Source: Pseudonocardia oceani
GTDB lineage: Bacteria > Actinomycetota > Actinomycetes > Mycobacteriales > Pseudonocardiaceae
Direction: 5' to 3'
DNA length: 64,000 bases
Assembly (NCBI RefSeq): GCF_019263585.2
Contig: NZ_JADQDF010000001.1
Span: forward strand, 2,356,001-2,420,000
The position numbers and the translations under genes were made by a program. Numbering within the stretch: position 1 is the stretch's first letter; the number at the start of each line of letters is the position of its first letter. Shown in pieces: positions 26,062 through 34,242 of this stretch. The notes under the pieces were generated by a model that was given only the letters and a program-made list of their open reading frames with translations, did not search any database and was not told the origin of the DNA.

Positions 26062-27255
26062 TCAGGGACGGCTGCCGATCTGCAGCAGCGTGGGCCCACC
26101 ACCGGCCCCACCCCCGGTCGGGCCGCAGGGCGGGGCGGAGCCCGCCTGCTGCACCAGGTTCAGCGAGGAGCAGGCCTGGCAGCGGGCGCAGCCTGCGACG
26201 GCCGTGTCGGCGCCGAGCCCGCGCTCGGCCAGGAACGCCGCGACCTTGCGGTAGATCGGCTCCGTGTACTCCCGCGACGGGGCGGGGACGTCCTGCATCA
26301 GCGACCCGGCGACCGGCCGGAAGGGCACCACGAACGGGTAGACGCCGATGTCGACGGCCCGCTTGCACATGGCCACGGTGAGGTCGGGGTCCTCGCCCAT
26401 ACCGAGGATGACGTAGGTCGACACGCGGCCCTCGCCGAACAGCTCGACGGCCCGCTCCCAGGTGCGGAAGTAGCTGTCGATGCCGGTGCGGAACTTGCCG
26501 GGGGCGATCCGGGCGAGCACGGCGGGGTCGAACGACTCGACGTGCACGCCGACGGAGTCGATGCCCATGTCGTGCACGCGGTCGAGCACCGACAGGTCGC
26601 GCGGGGGCTCGAACTGCACCTCCACCGGCAGCCCGGCCGCCTCCTTCACCGCCTGCCCGCAGCGGGCGACGTACAGCGCGCCGCGGTCGGGCGCGACCGA
26701 CGAGCCGGTGGTCAGCGTGGCGTCGACGGCGCCGTCGAGCTCCTTCGCGGCCACGGCGACCTCGGCCAGCATCTCCGGCGTCTTCTTCGCGATGGTGCGG
26801 CCCGCGGCCAGGGACAGCCCGATGCCGCAGAAGCCGCACTGGTCGGCGTTGCCCCAGTAGTTGCAGGCCTGCACGACGGTGGAGGCCAGCGAGTCCAGGT
26901 GCAGCAGCGCGATCTGGTGGTACGGGACGCCGTCGGCGGTCTGCAGGTCGTAGAACCGGGGCCGGTCGGTTCCGGAGACCGAGGCGACCTTGCGGCCGTC
27001 GCGGTAGATGCTCTGCCCCTCGTCGTCGGCGAGGAGCCGGTACGGCGACGTGGGGCTCGGCGGGACCGTGACCGGCACGCCCTCGATCCACATCATCCCC
27101 GAGTCCGACGGCCCTGCGCCCCCGGTGCGGGAGGTGGCCAGTTCGGTGTCGATCCGCAGCCCCACCGCCTGCAGATCCATGATGAGAGCGGCGACGGCCG
27201 CCGGATCGGCAGCCCCGTCGCCGCGGGGAGGAGCACCGTTGAGGACGTCGGTCAT
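26062..27255 (-). CDS. Radical SAM protein, MSMEG_0568 type
   Basis: A 397-residue radical SAM protein. The cluster motif is wide: C131, then C140 and C143 (ACNYWGNADQCGFCGIG), i.e. Cx8Cx2C instead of Cx3Cx2C. A second trio, C356-C359-C362 (GCARCQACSS), near the C-terminus may bind an auxiliary cluster, and the end is Gly-rich. This is the MSMEG_0568 family of the Nit1C cluster, placed by memory of the family. Substrate unknown. The ATG at 27255 is 3 bases from the palindromic promoter it shares with the divergent DUF1116 gene. Confidence 0.88.
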   Translation of the reverse strand: MTDVLNGAPPRGDGAADPAAVAALIMDLQAVGLRIDTELATSRTGGAGPSDSGMMWIEGVPVTVPPSPTSPYRLLADDEGQSIYRDGRKVASVSGTDRPRFYDLQTADGVPYHQIALLHLDSLASTVVQACNYWGNADQCGFCGIGLSLAAGRTIAKKTPEMLAEVAVAAKELDGAVDATLTTGSSVAPDRGALYVARCGQAVKEAAGLPVEVQFEPPRDLSVLDRVHDMGIDSVGVHVESFDPAVLARIAPGKFRTGIDSYFRTWERAVELFGEGRVSTYVILGMGEDPDLTVAMCKRAVDIGVYPFVVPFRPVAGSLMQDVPAPSREYTEPIYRKVAAFLAERGLGADTAVAGCARCQACSSLNLVQQAGSAPPCGPTGGGAGGGPTLLQIGSRP

Positions 27256-27258
27256 GCG

Positions 27259-27272
27259 TCTACTATAGTAGA
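27259..27272. promoter_or_regulatory. Perfect 14-bp palindrome, shared divergent -10 boxes
   Basis: TCTACTATAGTAGA is a perfect palindrome that contains TACTAT on both strands. On the plus strand TACTAT (27261-27266) ends 7 bases before the ATG at 27274; on the minus strand TACTAT (27270-27265) ends 9 bases before the ATG at 27255. One short element could thus drive two leaderless transcripts and also be an operator. It is the best example of the motif found at other promoters here. Confidence 0.7.
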
Positions 27273-27273
27273 A

Positions 27274-28716
27274 ATGCCTCGCTGCACCCACCCCGACGAG
27301 AGGCCTGCGATGCCGGTCACGACACTGCCCGATCCGATCGCCGTGGTGAACATCGGCCTGCCCATGTTCGCCGACGCCGTGCGGGCGCAGGACCGGCCGG
27401 TGCAGCAGGTCGACTGGCGCATCCCCGCCGACGGCGATCCCGCCGCCGTCCGCGCGCTCACCTCCCTCTACGGCCGGCACGCGGCCACCGTCGACGCCGC
27501 CAACGCCGAGGTGGTCCGCCGGCTCGACGAGGGCGTGCCGCAGCTGGTCGGCACCGCGACCGTCGCGGACGTCCCCGGCTTCGACGGCCGGACGCTGCTG
27601 CACTGCGGCCCGCCGATCGAGTACGGGCAGGCGTGCGACCCGCTGCAGCGCTCGATGCGCGCCGCGACCGTCGCCGAGGGCTGGGCCGACGACGTCGCGG
27701 GCGCCGACGACCTGCTCCGCCGGGGCGCGGTCGCGCTGTCCCCGGCCAACCACCACGACACCGTCGTGCCGATGGCCAGCGCAGTGGGACCGTCGCAGCC
27801 GGTGTTCGTCGTCACCAACGCCGAGGGCGGCACGCGCGCCTTCTCACCGCTCAACCAGGGGCCCGGCGAGGTGGCCTGGTTCGGGCGCGACACCGACGCC
27901 GCGATCGAGCGGCTGCGCTTCCTGGCGACGACGGCCGGACCGGCCGTGGCCGCGATCCTGGAGGCGGCGGGCCCGCTCGACGTGCTGGCGATCGCGAGCC
28001 AGGGCATCACCATGGGCGACGACCTGCACATGCGCACGCAGGCCGCCACCAACCTGCTGACGCGCACCTGGCTGCCGCACATCGCGGCGCTGCCCGATGC
28101 GGTGCGCGCCCCGTTCGGCGCCTACCTCGGTGCCAACCACCTGTTCTTCCTCAACCTCGCGATGGCCGCTGCGAAGTCGTTGCAGCTGCACGCCGGGCAG
28201 GTCGAGGGCTCCAGCATCGTCACCACCATGTCGCGCAACGGCACCACGTTCGGCATCAAGCTCTCCGGCACCGACGAGTGGCGGATCTGCCCCGCCCCGC
28301 CCGTCGGCGAGGCGCTCTACTACTCGGGCAACGGCCCGGAGACGAGCGCGCGCGACATCGGCGACAGCGCCGTGCTGGAGCTGACCGGGATGGGCGGGCC
28401 CGCCGCGGGCGGGTCGGCCGCCGTCGCGGCGTTCCTGGGCGGCTCGATGGCCGACGCCGCAGCGGCCACCGCGGGCTTCCGCACGATCTGCGCGGGCACC
28501 AGCAGCCGGTTCACCCTGCCGCCGCTGGAGTTCGCCGGCACCCCGCTGGGCGTCGACGTCCGGCGCGTCGTCGAGACGGGCACGACCCCGAAGATCACGA
28601 CCGGCATCCTGCACGTCAGCGCCGGCACCGGCCAGGTGGGCGCGGGGGTGGCGACGGCGCCGCTCACGTGCTTCTCCGACGCCCTGCTCGACCTCGCGGC
28701 CCGGCTGGACCGCTGA
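27274..28716 (+). CDS. DUF1116 protein (YlbE/AllG-like)
   Basis: A 480-residue DUF1116 protein (468 if the ATG at 27310, which has a GAGAGG site, is used; the promoter geometry favours 27274). Segments such as LLHCGPPIEYGQACDPLQRS, GDDLHMRTQAATNLL, TMSRNGTTFGIKLSG and PLEFAGTPLGVDVRRVV are typical. In E. coli the homologue YlbE works with FdrA and YlbF as oxamate carbamoyltransferase, as I recall. FdrA and carbamate kinase are encoded about 3-5 kb away; a DUF2877 (YlbF) protein is not seen. It heads an operon with the nitrile hydratase genes. Confidence 0.85.
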   Translation: MPRCTHPDERPAMPVTTLPDPIAVVNIGLPMFADAVRAQDRPVQQVDWRIPADGDPAAVRALTSLYGRHAATVDAANAEVVRRLDEGVPQLVGTATVADVPGFDGRTLLHCGPPIEYGQACDPLQRSMRAATVAEGWADDVAGADDLLRRGAVALSPANHHDTVVPMASAVGPSQPVFVVTNAEGGTRAFSPLNQGPGEVAWFGRDTDAAIERLRFLATTAGPAVAAILEAAGPLDVLAIASQGITMGDDLHMRTQAATNLLTRTWLPHIAALPDAVRAPFGAYLGANHLFFLNLAMAAAKSLQLHAGQVEGSSIVTTMSRNGTTFGIKLSGTDEWRICPAPPVGEALYYSGNGPETSARDIGDSAVLELTGMGGPAAGGSAAVAAFLGGSMADAAAATAGFRTICAGTSSRFTLPPLEFAGTPLGVDVRRVVETGTTPKITTGILHVSAGTGQVGAGVATAPLTCFSDALLDLAARLDR

Positions 28717-28764
28717 CATCCTGCTGGACCCCGCACCGACCGAGAAGCGAAGGAAGGACGAGCC

Positions 28765-29433
28765 ATGGACGGGATCGCCGACATGGGCGGCACCGACGGA
28801 TGGGGCACCGCCACCGCCCCGCGCCGGGACGAACCGCCGTTCGCCGAGCCGTGGGAGGGGCGGGCGTTCGCGCTGACGCTGCTGTCCATGGGACGGATCT
28901 CCGGCCGCAACCTCGACGCGTTCCGGCACGCGCTGGAGCGCCTGCCCCGCGAGGCCTACCTCGACGACGGGTACTACGGCCGCTGGCTTAACGCCGCCGA
29001 GCTGATGCTCACCGAGAGCGCGATCCTCGCGCCCGGCGCCGTCGACGCGCGGGCGCGCAACCTGCAGGGCGGGCAGGTCGAGGAGCCGCCGGCGCCCGAC
29101 GAGCCGACCAAGCCCGACTACGCCGCCACCGGACCCGGCTCGCTGCGCGAGGTGCCCGAGGCGCCGCGGTTCGCCCCCGGTGACCGGGTGCGCGCCAAGG
29201 ACGTGAGCCCCGTCGGCCACACCAAGCTCCCCCGCTACGTGCGCGGGCACGTGGGCACGGTCGAGGCCGTGCAGCCCGGGCACCTGCTCCCCGACACCCA
29301 CGCCCACTTCGAGGGCGAGAACCCGCAGCACGTCTTCACCGTCGCCTTCGACTCCCACGACCTGTGGGGGCCGGACGCGGAGTCCTTCTCCCTGACCATC
29401 GAACTCTTCGACAGCTACCTGGAGCCGGCATGA
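28765..29433 (+). CDS. Nitrile hydratase beta subunit
   Basis: A 222-residue beta subunit. The N-terminal helical part has [13 protein letters not shown] and [14 protein letters not shown]; the C-terminal SH3-like barrel has [29 protein letters not shown] and [16 protein letters not shown]. All are standard for NHase beta. With the alpha subunit it hydrates nitriles to amides. Gene order beta-alpha-accessory is that of cobalt-type enzymes. The ATG at 28765 has an AAGGAAGG site, and the stop overlaps the alpha start in ATGA. Confidence 0.95.
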   Translation: MDGIADMGGTDGWGTATAPRRDEPPFAEPWEGRAFALTLLSMGRISGRNLDAFRHALERLPREAYLDDGYYGRWLNAAELMLTESAILAPGAVDARARNLQGGQVEEPPAPDEPTKPDYAATGPGSLREVPEAPRFAPGDRVRAKDVSPVGHTKLPRYVRGHVGTVEAVQPGHLLPDTHAHFEGENPQHVFTVAFDSHDLWGPDAESFSLTIELFDSYLEPA

Positions 29434-30032
29434 CCACGTCCGCGGACCCCGGAACCGAGCGCCTGTCCCCGGCGCTCCGCACGGAGGCCCTCGAGCAGCT
29501 GCTCACCGAGCGCGGCCTCGTCGACCCGAAGGTGATGGACGGGTTCATCGCCAACTACGAGACGAAGGTCGGCCCGCTCAACGGGGCGAAGGTCGTCGCG
29601 AAGGCGTGGACCGACCCCGAGTACCGCGCGCGTCTCCTCGCCGACGGCACGGCGGCCATCAAGGAGCTCGGCTTCAGCGGGCCGCAGGGCGAGCACATCG
29701 TCGTCGTCGAGAACACCGCGCAGCGGCACAACGTCACCGTCTGCACGCTGTGCTCCTGCTACCCGTGGCCGGTCCTGGGCCTGCCCCCGTCGTGGTACAA
29801 GGACCCGGCCTACCGCGCGCGGGTCGTCCGCGAGCCGCGGAAGGTGCTCGCCGAGATGGGCCTGGAGCTGGCCGACGACGTCGAGATCGTCGTGCGCGAC
29901 TCCAGCTCCGAGGTGCGCTGGCTGGTGCTGCCCGAGCGGCCCGCGGGCACCGAGGGGCTCTCCGAGGAGGAGCTGGTGCCGCTGATCTCCCGCGACGCGC
30001 TGGTGGGGGTCGCGAAGGTCGCGGCGCCGTGA
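29430..30032 (+). CDS. Cobalt-type nitrile hydratase alpha subunit
   Basis: A 200-residue alpha subunit. The metal site [11 protein letters not shown] (104-114) has three cysteines (105, 108, 110) and Ser109 for a non-corrin metal. Thr106 instead of Ser indicates the cobalt form. [13 protein letters not shown] and [13 protein letters not shown] complete the family pattern. The enzyme converts a nitrile to the amide. The substrate is unknown; small nitriles, or possibly cyanide given the neighbours, are inference. No nitrilase or amidase gene is adjacent. Confidence 0.95.
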   Translation: MTTSADPGTERLSPALRTEALEQLLTERGLVDPKVMDGFIANYETKVGPLNGAKVVAKAWTDPEYRARLLADGTAAIKELGFSGPQGEHIVVVENTAQRHNVTVCTLCSCYPWPVLGLPPSWYKDPAYRARVVREPRKVLAEMGLELADDVEIVVRDSSSEVRWLVLPERPAGTEGLSEEELVPLISRDALVGVAKVAAP

Positions 30033-30424
30033 GCGCGGGCACCGTCCAGCGCGAGGCCCCGCTCCCCTACGACGGCGTGGCCGCCCCGCCGCGCTCCAAC
30101 GGCGAGCTGGTCTTCACCGAGCCGTGGGAGTCGCGGGCGTTCGGCATGGCGGTGAGCCTGCACGACGCGGGCGCGTTCGCGTGGCCGGTGTTCCAGCAGG
30201 CGCTGATCGCGCGCGTCGCCGAGTGGGAGGCGGCGCACCCCGAGGGGGGCGACTACCGCTACTACGAGCAGTGGCTCTCGGCGCTCGAGGACGTCCTCGA
30301 CGGCGGCGGCACCGTCCCGCTCGCCGAGGCCCGGACCCGCGCGGGCGAGCTCGCCGGCCGGCCCGCCGGGTACGACCACGAGCACGCCCCCGGCGAGGGC
30401 CACGGCCACGGGCACGGCCACTGA
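30029..30424 (+). CDS. Nitrile hydratase accessory (activator) protein
   Basis: A 131-residue protein resembling the N-terminal half of NHase beta ([35 protein letters not shown]), the pattern of P14K/NhlE-type activators that swap the apo-alpha subunit to insert cobalt. The C-terminus is rich in histidine ([15 protein letters not shown]), likely for holding the metal. The GTG at 30029 overlaps the alpha stop in GTGA. It completes the beta-alpha-activator operon. Confidence 0.9.
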   Translation: MSAGTVQREAPLPYDGVAAPPRSNGELVFTEPWESRAFGMAVSLHDAGAFAWPVFQQALIARVAEWEAAHPEGGDYRYYEQWLSALEDVLDGGGTVPLAEARTRAGELAGRPAGYDHEHAPGEGHGHGHGH

Positions 30425-30431
30425 CCGACGC

Positions 30432-31592
30432 TCAGCCCGGCACCGGCGCGGTCAGCTCCGCGTAGACCTCCCGGTGCCGGGCGGCGCTCGCCTCCCAGGT
30501 GTAGCGCGGCAGCACCGCCCGCCCGCCCGCGACGAGACGCTCCCGCAGGGCGGCGTCGTCGAGGAGGCGGCCCAGCGCGGCCGCCAGTGCCGCGGGGTCA
30601 CCGACGGGCGGCAGCAGCGCGTCGCGGCCGTCGGCCAGGTACTCGGCGAAGACCGGCAGGTCGGAGGCGACGACGGGCAGCCCGGCGGCCAGCGCCTCCA
30701 GCACGACCAGCCCCCAGCCCTCCTTCACCGACGGGAAGCAGAGCACGTCGGCGGCGTGGTACCAGCCCGCGAGGTCGGCGTCGGACACCGTGCCCAGCAG
30801 CACGACGTCCTCCCCGAGCACCAGCCCCAGGTCGGGCAGCGCCGCGAGGGCGGCGTCGCGGTAGGCGGTGTAGTCCTGGAAGGAGTGCCCGCCGACGATC
30901 GCGAGCGTCGCCACCGGGCCCCGCTCCCGCTTGAGCCGCCCCAGCGCCTCGAACGCGTGCCGGGTGCCCTTGCGGGGCTCGATCCCGCCGACGCCCAGCA
31001 GCAGGGCGCGCCCCGCCGGGATCCGCGACCGCAGCTCGGCGACCCGCTCCGGGCCGGGTGAGGCGAACCGGGCGGTGTCCACGCCGTTGGGCACGACCGT
31101 CGCCTCGCGGCCGTACTCGTCGCGCAGGATGGCCCGCCACTGCTCGCTGACCACCAGTACCCGGTCGGGCTCGGCGATGGCCGCGCGCTGGCAGTCGACC
31201 AGCGCGCGCGTCGTGAAGTCGTCGACGTGGTGCACGGTGCGCACGACCGTGACCGCCGCGCCGGCGTCGCGCACGCGGACCGCGGCGCGGGCGGCGATGC
31301 AGTCCTGGGTGTGCAGCACGTCGAACGCGCCCGCGAGCCCGGTCAGGCCGGTCTCCAGGGTGTCGATCGCGGCGAACACGCGTTCGTCGAGCGTGGTGCC
31401 GGAGTGCGAGGGCCCGGCGAGGACGGTGTGCGGCACCGGCGTCGCGCGCGGCAGCCCGGCGGCGGGGTCGCCGAGCGCCACGAGGTGCACGTCGACCCCG
31501 TCGGCGTGCAGCGCCTCCGCGATGCCGAGGGTGTGGACGAACCCGCCACGCGGCTTCGTCGAGTGCGTCACCAGCGCCACCCGCGGCCCCAT
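30432..31592 (-). CDS. Glycosyltransferase, MSMEG_0565 type
   Basis: A 386-residue GT4-fold (GT-B) glycosyltransferase with GGFVHTLGIAEALHADGVD near the N-terminus, VVPNGVDTARF, GVGGIEPRKGTRHAFEAL and CFPSVKEGWGLVVLEALAAG, the last being the donor-binding site. It fits the MSMEG_0565 family, a regular member of the Nit1C set. It presumably glycosylates the product of the radical SAM/AIR-synthase pathway; that is inference. The ATG at 31592 overlaps the fdrA stop in ATGA. Confidence 0.85.
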   Translation of the reverse strand: MGPRVALVTHSTKPRGGFVHTLGIAEALHADGVDVHLVALGDPAAGLPRATPVPHTVLAGPSHSGTTLDERVFAAIDTLETGLTGLAGAFDVLHTQDCIAARAAVRVRDAGAAVTVVRTVHHVDDFTTRALVDCQRAAIAEPDRVLVVSEQWRAILRDEYGREATVVPNGVDTARFASPGPERVAELRSRIPAGRALLLGVGGIEPRKGTRHAFEALGRLKRERGPVATLAIVGGHSFQDYTAYRDAALAALPDLGLVLGEDVVLLGTVSDADLAGWYHAADVLCFPSVKEGWGLVVLEALAAGLPVVASDLPVFAEYLADGRDALLPPVGDPAALAAALGRLLDDAALRERLVAGGRAVLPRYTWEASAARHREVYAELTAPVPG

Positions 31593-33130
31593 CAGAGCGC
31601 CCTCGCGGCGATCTCGGGCTCGCGGCGCGCGAGCGCGGCGGCGGCCAGCGAGGCACGGGCACCGGTGGCCGTGACCAGGCATCCGGCGTCGACGAACGCG
31701 GCGCGCTGGCGCTCGCGGTTCTGCGGGTCCTGGTCGGTGCCCAGCACGTGGATCACGATGGCCGGGCCGCCGTCGGCGACGATCCGCGCGCACTCGGGGG
31801 CCAGCTCTGCGGCCGGGTCGTCGTGCGCGCCGTACCCGAGCACGACGTCGAGCACGATCGCCGCGACGTCCGGGTCGGCGCCCGTCGCGCGCAGCAGCTC
31901 CAGGCGCGCCTGCGGGTCGATCATCGGGTGCGGGCGGCCCTTCGTGAACTCCTCCTCGCCCAGGTCGAGGCACGTGTGGGCGCCCGCGGGGGCGGGCAGT
32001 CCCAGGCCCTCGCGCAGCGGGGTGTTGGAGTGGACGTCGCCCAGGGCGTCGGCGAGCACGACGAGCGACTCGTAGCAGAGCGTGCCGCCGGAGAACAGGC
32101 CGCGCACCAGCGTGCGCCGCTCGGGCAGCCGCGCGGCCGTCGTCCGCACCTCCTCGACGAGCCCGGAGGTGACGTCGGGCTCGGACGCGCCCGCGATCCG
32201 CGCCATCGCGACGGCGCCGGCCTCCAACGTCCGCGTCACCGTGACGCCGGGCGGGGCCTCGAAGTCCTCCGGCACGCCGATCAGCGCGGCGACGAGCGGG
32301 GTGTCGCCCGCGGCGGCGAGGACCTCGCGGGCCACGTCCACGTCCGGCGGCTTGGACACCAGCAGGATCGCGTCGGTGCCCTCGTCGGCGGCGAGCCCGC
32401 CCACCGCGGCGATCGCCATGCGGCCGGCGACCCGGGCGCCGAGGTCGCGCCCGCCCAGGCCCACGACCTGGGAGATCCCGACGCCCCACCGGTCGAGCAG
32501 CGTCGCCACCTCCTGCGCGCCCGTGCCCGCCGCGGCGACGACCGCGACCCGCCCGGGCGCCACGACGTTGGCGAAGCCCAGGCAGGTGCCGCCGAGCATC
32601 GCCGTGCCCGCGCCCGGCCCCATGACCAGCAGCCCGAGCTCGACGGCCCGGTCCTTGAGCGCGATCTCGTCCTCGACGGGCACGTTGTCGCTGAACAGCA
32701 GCACGTGCAGGCCCGCCGAGAGCGCCTTGTGCGCCTCCAGCGCGGCGTAGTCGCCGGGTACCGACACCACGGCGACCGTGCTGTCGGGCTGGCGGCGCAG
32801 GGCCTCGTCGAGCGTGGTGGCCGGGGGCAGCGACGCCTCCGCCGAGCCGCCGCCGCGCGCGGCGAACAGCGCCTGCTCGCCCGCCTCCAGCGCCGCGTCG
32901 ACGGCGTCCTGCACCTCGGCCCGGACGGCGAGGACGAGGTCGTTCGCGCCGGCGCCGCTGAGGTCGCCGGGGTCGAACCCCTCCTCCTCCAGCGTCGCGA
33001 CGTTGGTCGGGGTCGCCATGGCCGCGCTGGCCCAGTCGACGCCCTCGACCGCGCGCAGCGCCCGTGTGCCGGACAGCTGCATGATCGAGTCGACGTAGGT
33101 CTCGGGGTGGACGGTCAGGTAGTGGATCAT
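31592..33130 (-). CDS. fdrA: FdrA-like acyl-CoA synthetase family protein
   Basis: A 512-residue protein with the succinyl-CoA-synthetase-like fold: GPGAGTAMLGGTCLGFANVV, VGLGGRDLGARVAGRM, ILLVSKPPDVDVARE and LFSGGTLCYESLVVL. It belongs to FdrA, which in enterobacteria is one of the subunits of oxamate carbamoyltransferase, releasing carbamoyl phosphate for carbamate kinase (from memory of recent work). The start ATG 33130 overlaps arcC in ATGA. Function here is inferred from FdrA, ArcC and DUF1116 occurring together. Confidence 0.85.
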   Translation of the reverse strand: MIHYLTVHPETYVDSIMQLSGTRALRAVEGVDWASAAMATPTNVATLEEEGFDPGDLSGAGANDLVLAVRAEVQDAVDAALEAGEQALFAARGGGSAEASLPPATTLDEALRRQPDSTVAVVSVPGDYAALEAHKALSAGLHVLLFSDNVPVEDEIALKDRAVELGLLVMGPGAGTAMLGGTCLGFANVVAPGRVAVVAAAGTGAQEVATLLDRWGVGISQVVGLGGRDLGARVAGRMAIAAVGGLAADEGTDAILLVSKPPDVDVAREVLAAAGDTPLVAALIGVPEDFEAPPGVTVTRTLEAGAVAMARIAGASEPDVTSGLVEEVRTTAARLPERRTLVRGLFSGGTLCYESLVVLADALGDVHSNTPLREGLGLPAPAGAHTCLDLGEEEFTKGRPHPMIDPQARLELLRATGADPDVAAIVLDVVLGYGAHDDPAAELAPECARIVADGGPAIVIHVLGTDQDPQNRERQRAAFVDAGCLVTATGARASLAAAALARREPEIAARAL

Positions 33131-34125
33131 GATGCCGCTCCGACGCTCGACGGGGGGACGATGCGGGTGGTGACGCTGCCACCGGGGACGATGCGGGTGC
33201 CCACCGCACCGGGCGGGCCGCCCTCGAGCGAGGAGCAGGCGTGCTCGACGTCGGTGACCACGGCGGTGCCGCCGGTGGCCTGGACGAAGCGGGTGGCGGC
33301 GCGCATCTTGGGCCCCATGCTGCCCTCCGGGAACTGCCCGGCCGCGGCGTGCCCCAGCGCCTCGTCGGTGGTCATCTCCCCGACCTCGCGGGCCTGCGGG
33401 GTGCCGTAGTCGAGCATCACCCGCGGCACGCCCGTCACCAGCATCAGCACATCGGCGCCGAGCGTGCTGGCGAGCTTCTCGGCCGCGAGGTCCTTGTCCA
33501 CGACCGCGTCGACGCCCGTCAGGACGTGCCCGTCCTGCACCACCGGGATGCCGCCGCCGCCCGCCGCGACGACGACCGACCCGCGGTCGACGAGCGCCCG
33601 GATGTCGTCGATCTCGACGATCCGCCCGGGCTCGGGGGACGCCACGAGCCTGCGGTAGCCCCGTCCCGCGTCCTCGCCGACGGTCCAGCCGCGCTCGCTC
33701 GCCTGCCGCTGCGCGGTCTCCTCGTCGAGGAAGGGCCCGATCGGCTTCGTCGGCCGCGCGAAGGCCGGGTCGGCGGGGTCGACCACCATGTGCGTGACGA
33801 CGGCGACGACGCCCGGCAGGCGACCGCCGCCCGCCTCGTGCAGGGCGAGGGTGATCAGGCACCCGAGCTGGCCCTCGGTCATCGCGCCCAGCCAGAACAG
33901 CGGCATCTCCGGCACCCGGTGCGCCGCCTCCTCCTGCTGGATGGCGAGGTTGCCGACCTGCGGGCCGTTGCCGTGCACGATGACGACGTTCCACCCGGCC
34001 TCACGCATCCGGCAGACGGCCCGGGCCATCGCGCGGGCGTTGGCCGTCTGCTCGGCGTGGGTGCCGGTCTCGCCGCTGCGGGTGATCGCGTTCCCCCCGA
34101 GAGCGACGACGACGGTTCTGGGCAT
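33127..34125 (-). CDS. arcC: Carbamate kinase
   Basis: A 332-residue carbamate kinase (MPRTVVVALGGNAITRSG, VHGNGPQVGNLAIQQE, VAAGGGGIPVVQ, GSMGPKMRAATRFV). It makes ATP from ADP and carbamoyl phosphate, leaving CO2 and ammonia. No arginine deiminase or ornithine carbamoyltransferase is near, so the source of carbamoyl phosphate is probably the FdrA/DUF1116 system. The C-terminal tail holds a short tandem duplication (GTRIVPGGSVTTRIVPP), unlike the family. It is the first gene of arcC-fdrA-glycosyltransferase. Confidence 0.93.
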   Translation of the reverse strand: MPRTVVVALGGNAITRSGETGTHAEQTANARAMARAVCRMREAGWNVVIVHGNGPQVGNLAIQQEEAAHRVPEMPLFWLGAMTEGQLGCLITLALHEAGGGRLPGVVAVVTHMVVDPADPAFARPTKPIGPFLDEETAQRQASERGWTVGEDAGRGYRRLVASPEPGRIVEIDDIRALVDRGSVVVAAGGGGIPVVQDGHVLTGVDAVVDKDLAAEKLASTLGADVLMLVTGVPRVMLDYGTPQAREVGEMTTDEALGHAAAGQFPEGSMGPKMRAATRFVQATGGTAVVTDVEHACSSLEGGPPGAVGTRIVPGGSVTTRIVPPSSVGAAS

Positions 34126-34172
34126 GATGGGTGGGGCCCTTCGTGGAGTGGATTCACCATGAGAGAGGGATT

Positions 34173-34186
34173 TCCATCATAGTAGA
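34173..34186. promoter_or_regulatory. Palindromic site upstream of arcC-fdrA
   Basis: TCCATCATAGTAGA matches the region's 14-bp motif. On the minus strand it reads TCTACTATGATGGA and is followed by AATCC, as at 40829 where TGGAAATCC recurs. TACTAT (34184-34179) could be the -10 box of the arcC operon, leaving a leader of about 45 bases. Confidence 0.6.
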
Positions 34187-34229
34187 CGACCGGCCGACAG
34201 CCTGGTCCGAACGCGGGCGTCAGCACGGG

Positions 34230-34235
34230 TAGAGT
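34230..34235 (+). promoter_or_regulatory. -10-like box of the SARP-type regulator
   Basis: TAGAGT lies 7 bases before the GTG at 34243, implying a leaderless transcript. This helps choose the GTG over an ATG two bases earlier in another frame. Confidence 0.4.
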
Positions 34236-34242
34236 CGGCCAT

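Noticed and set aside
30432-31592. Mycothiol glycosyltransferase MshA
   Set aside because: GT-B fold is shared but the sequence pattern and Nit1C-type neighbours fit MSMEG_0565.
27274-34125. Allantoin/purine degradation locus
   Set aside because: Only fdrA, DUF1116 and arcC are present; no allantoinase, allantoate amidohydrolase or ureidoglycolate genes were found.
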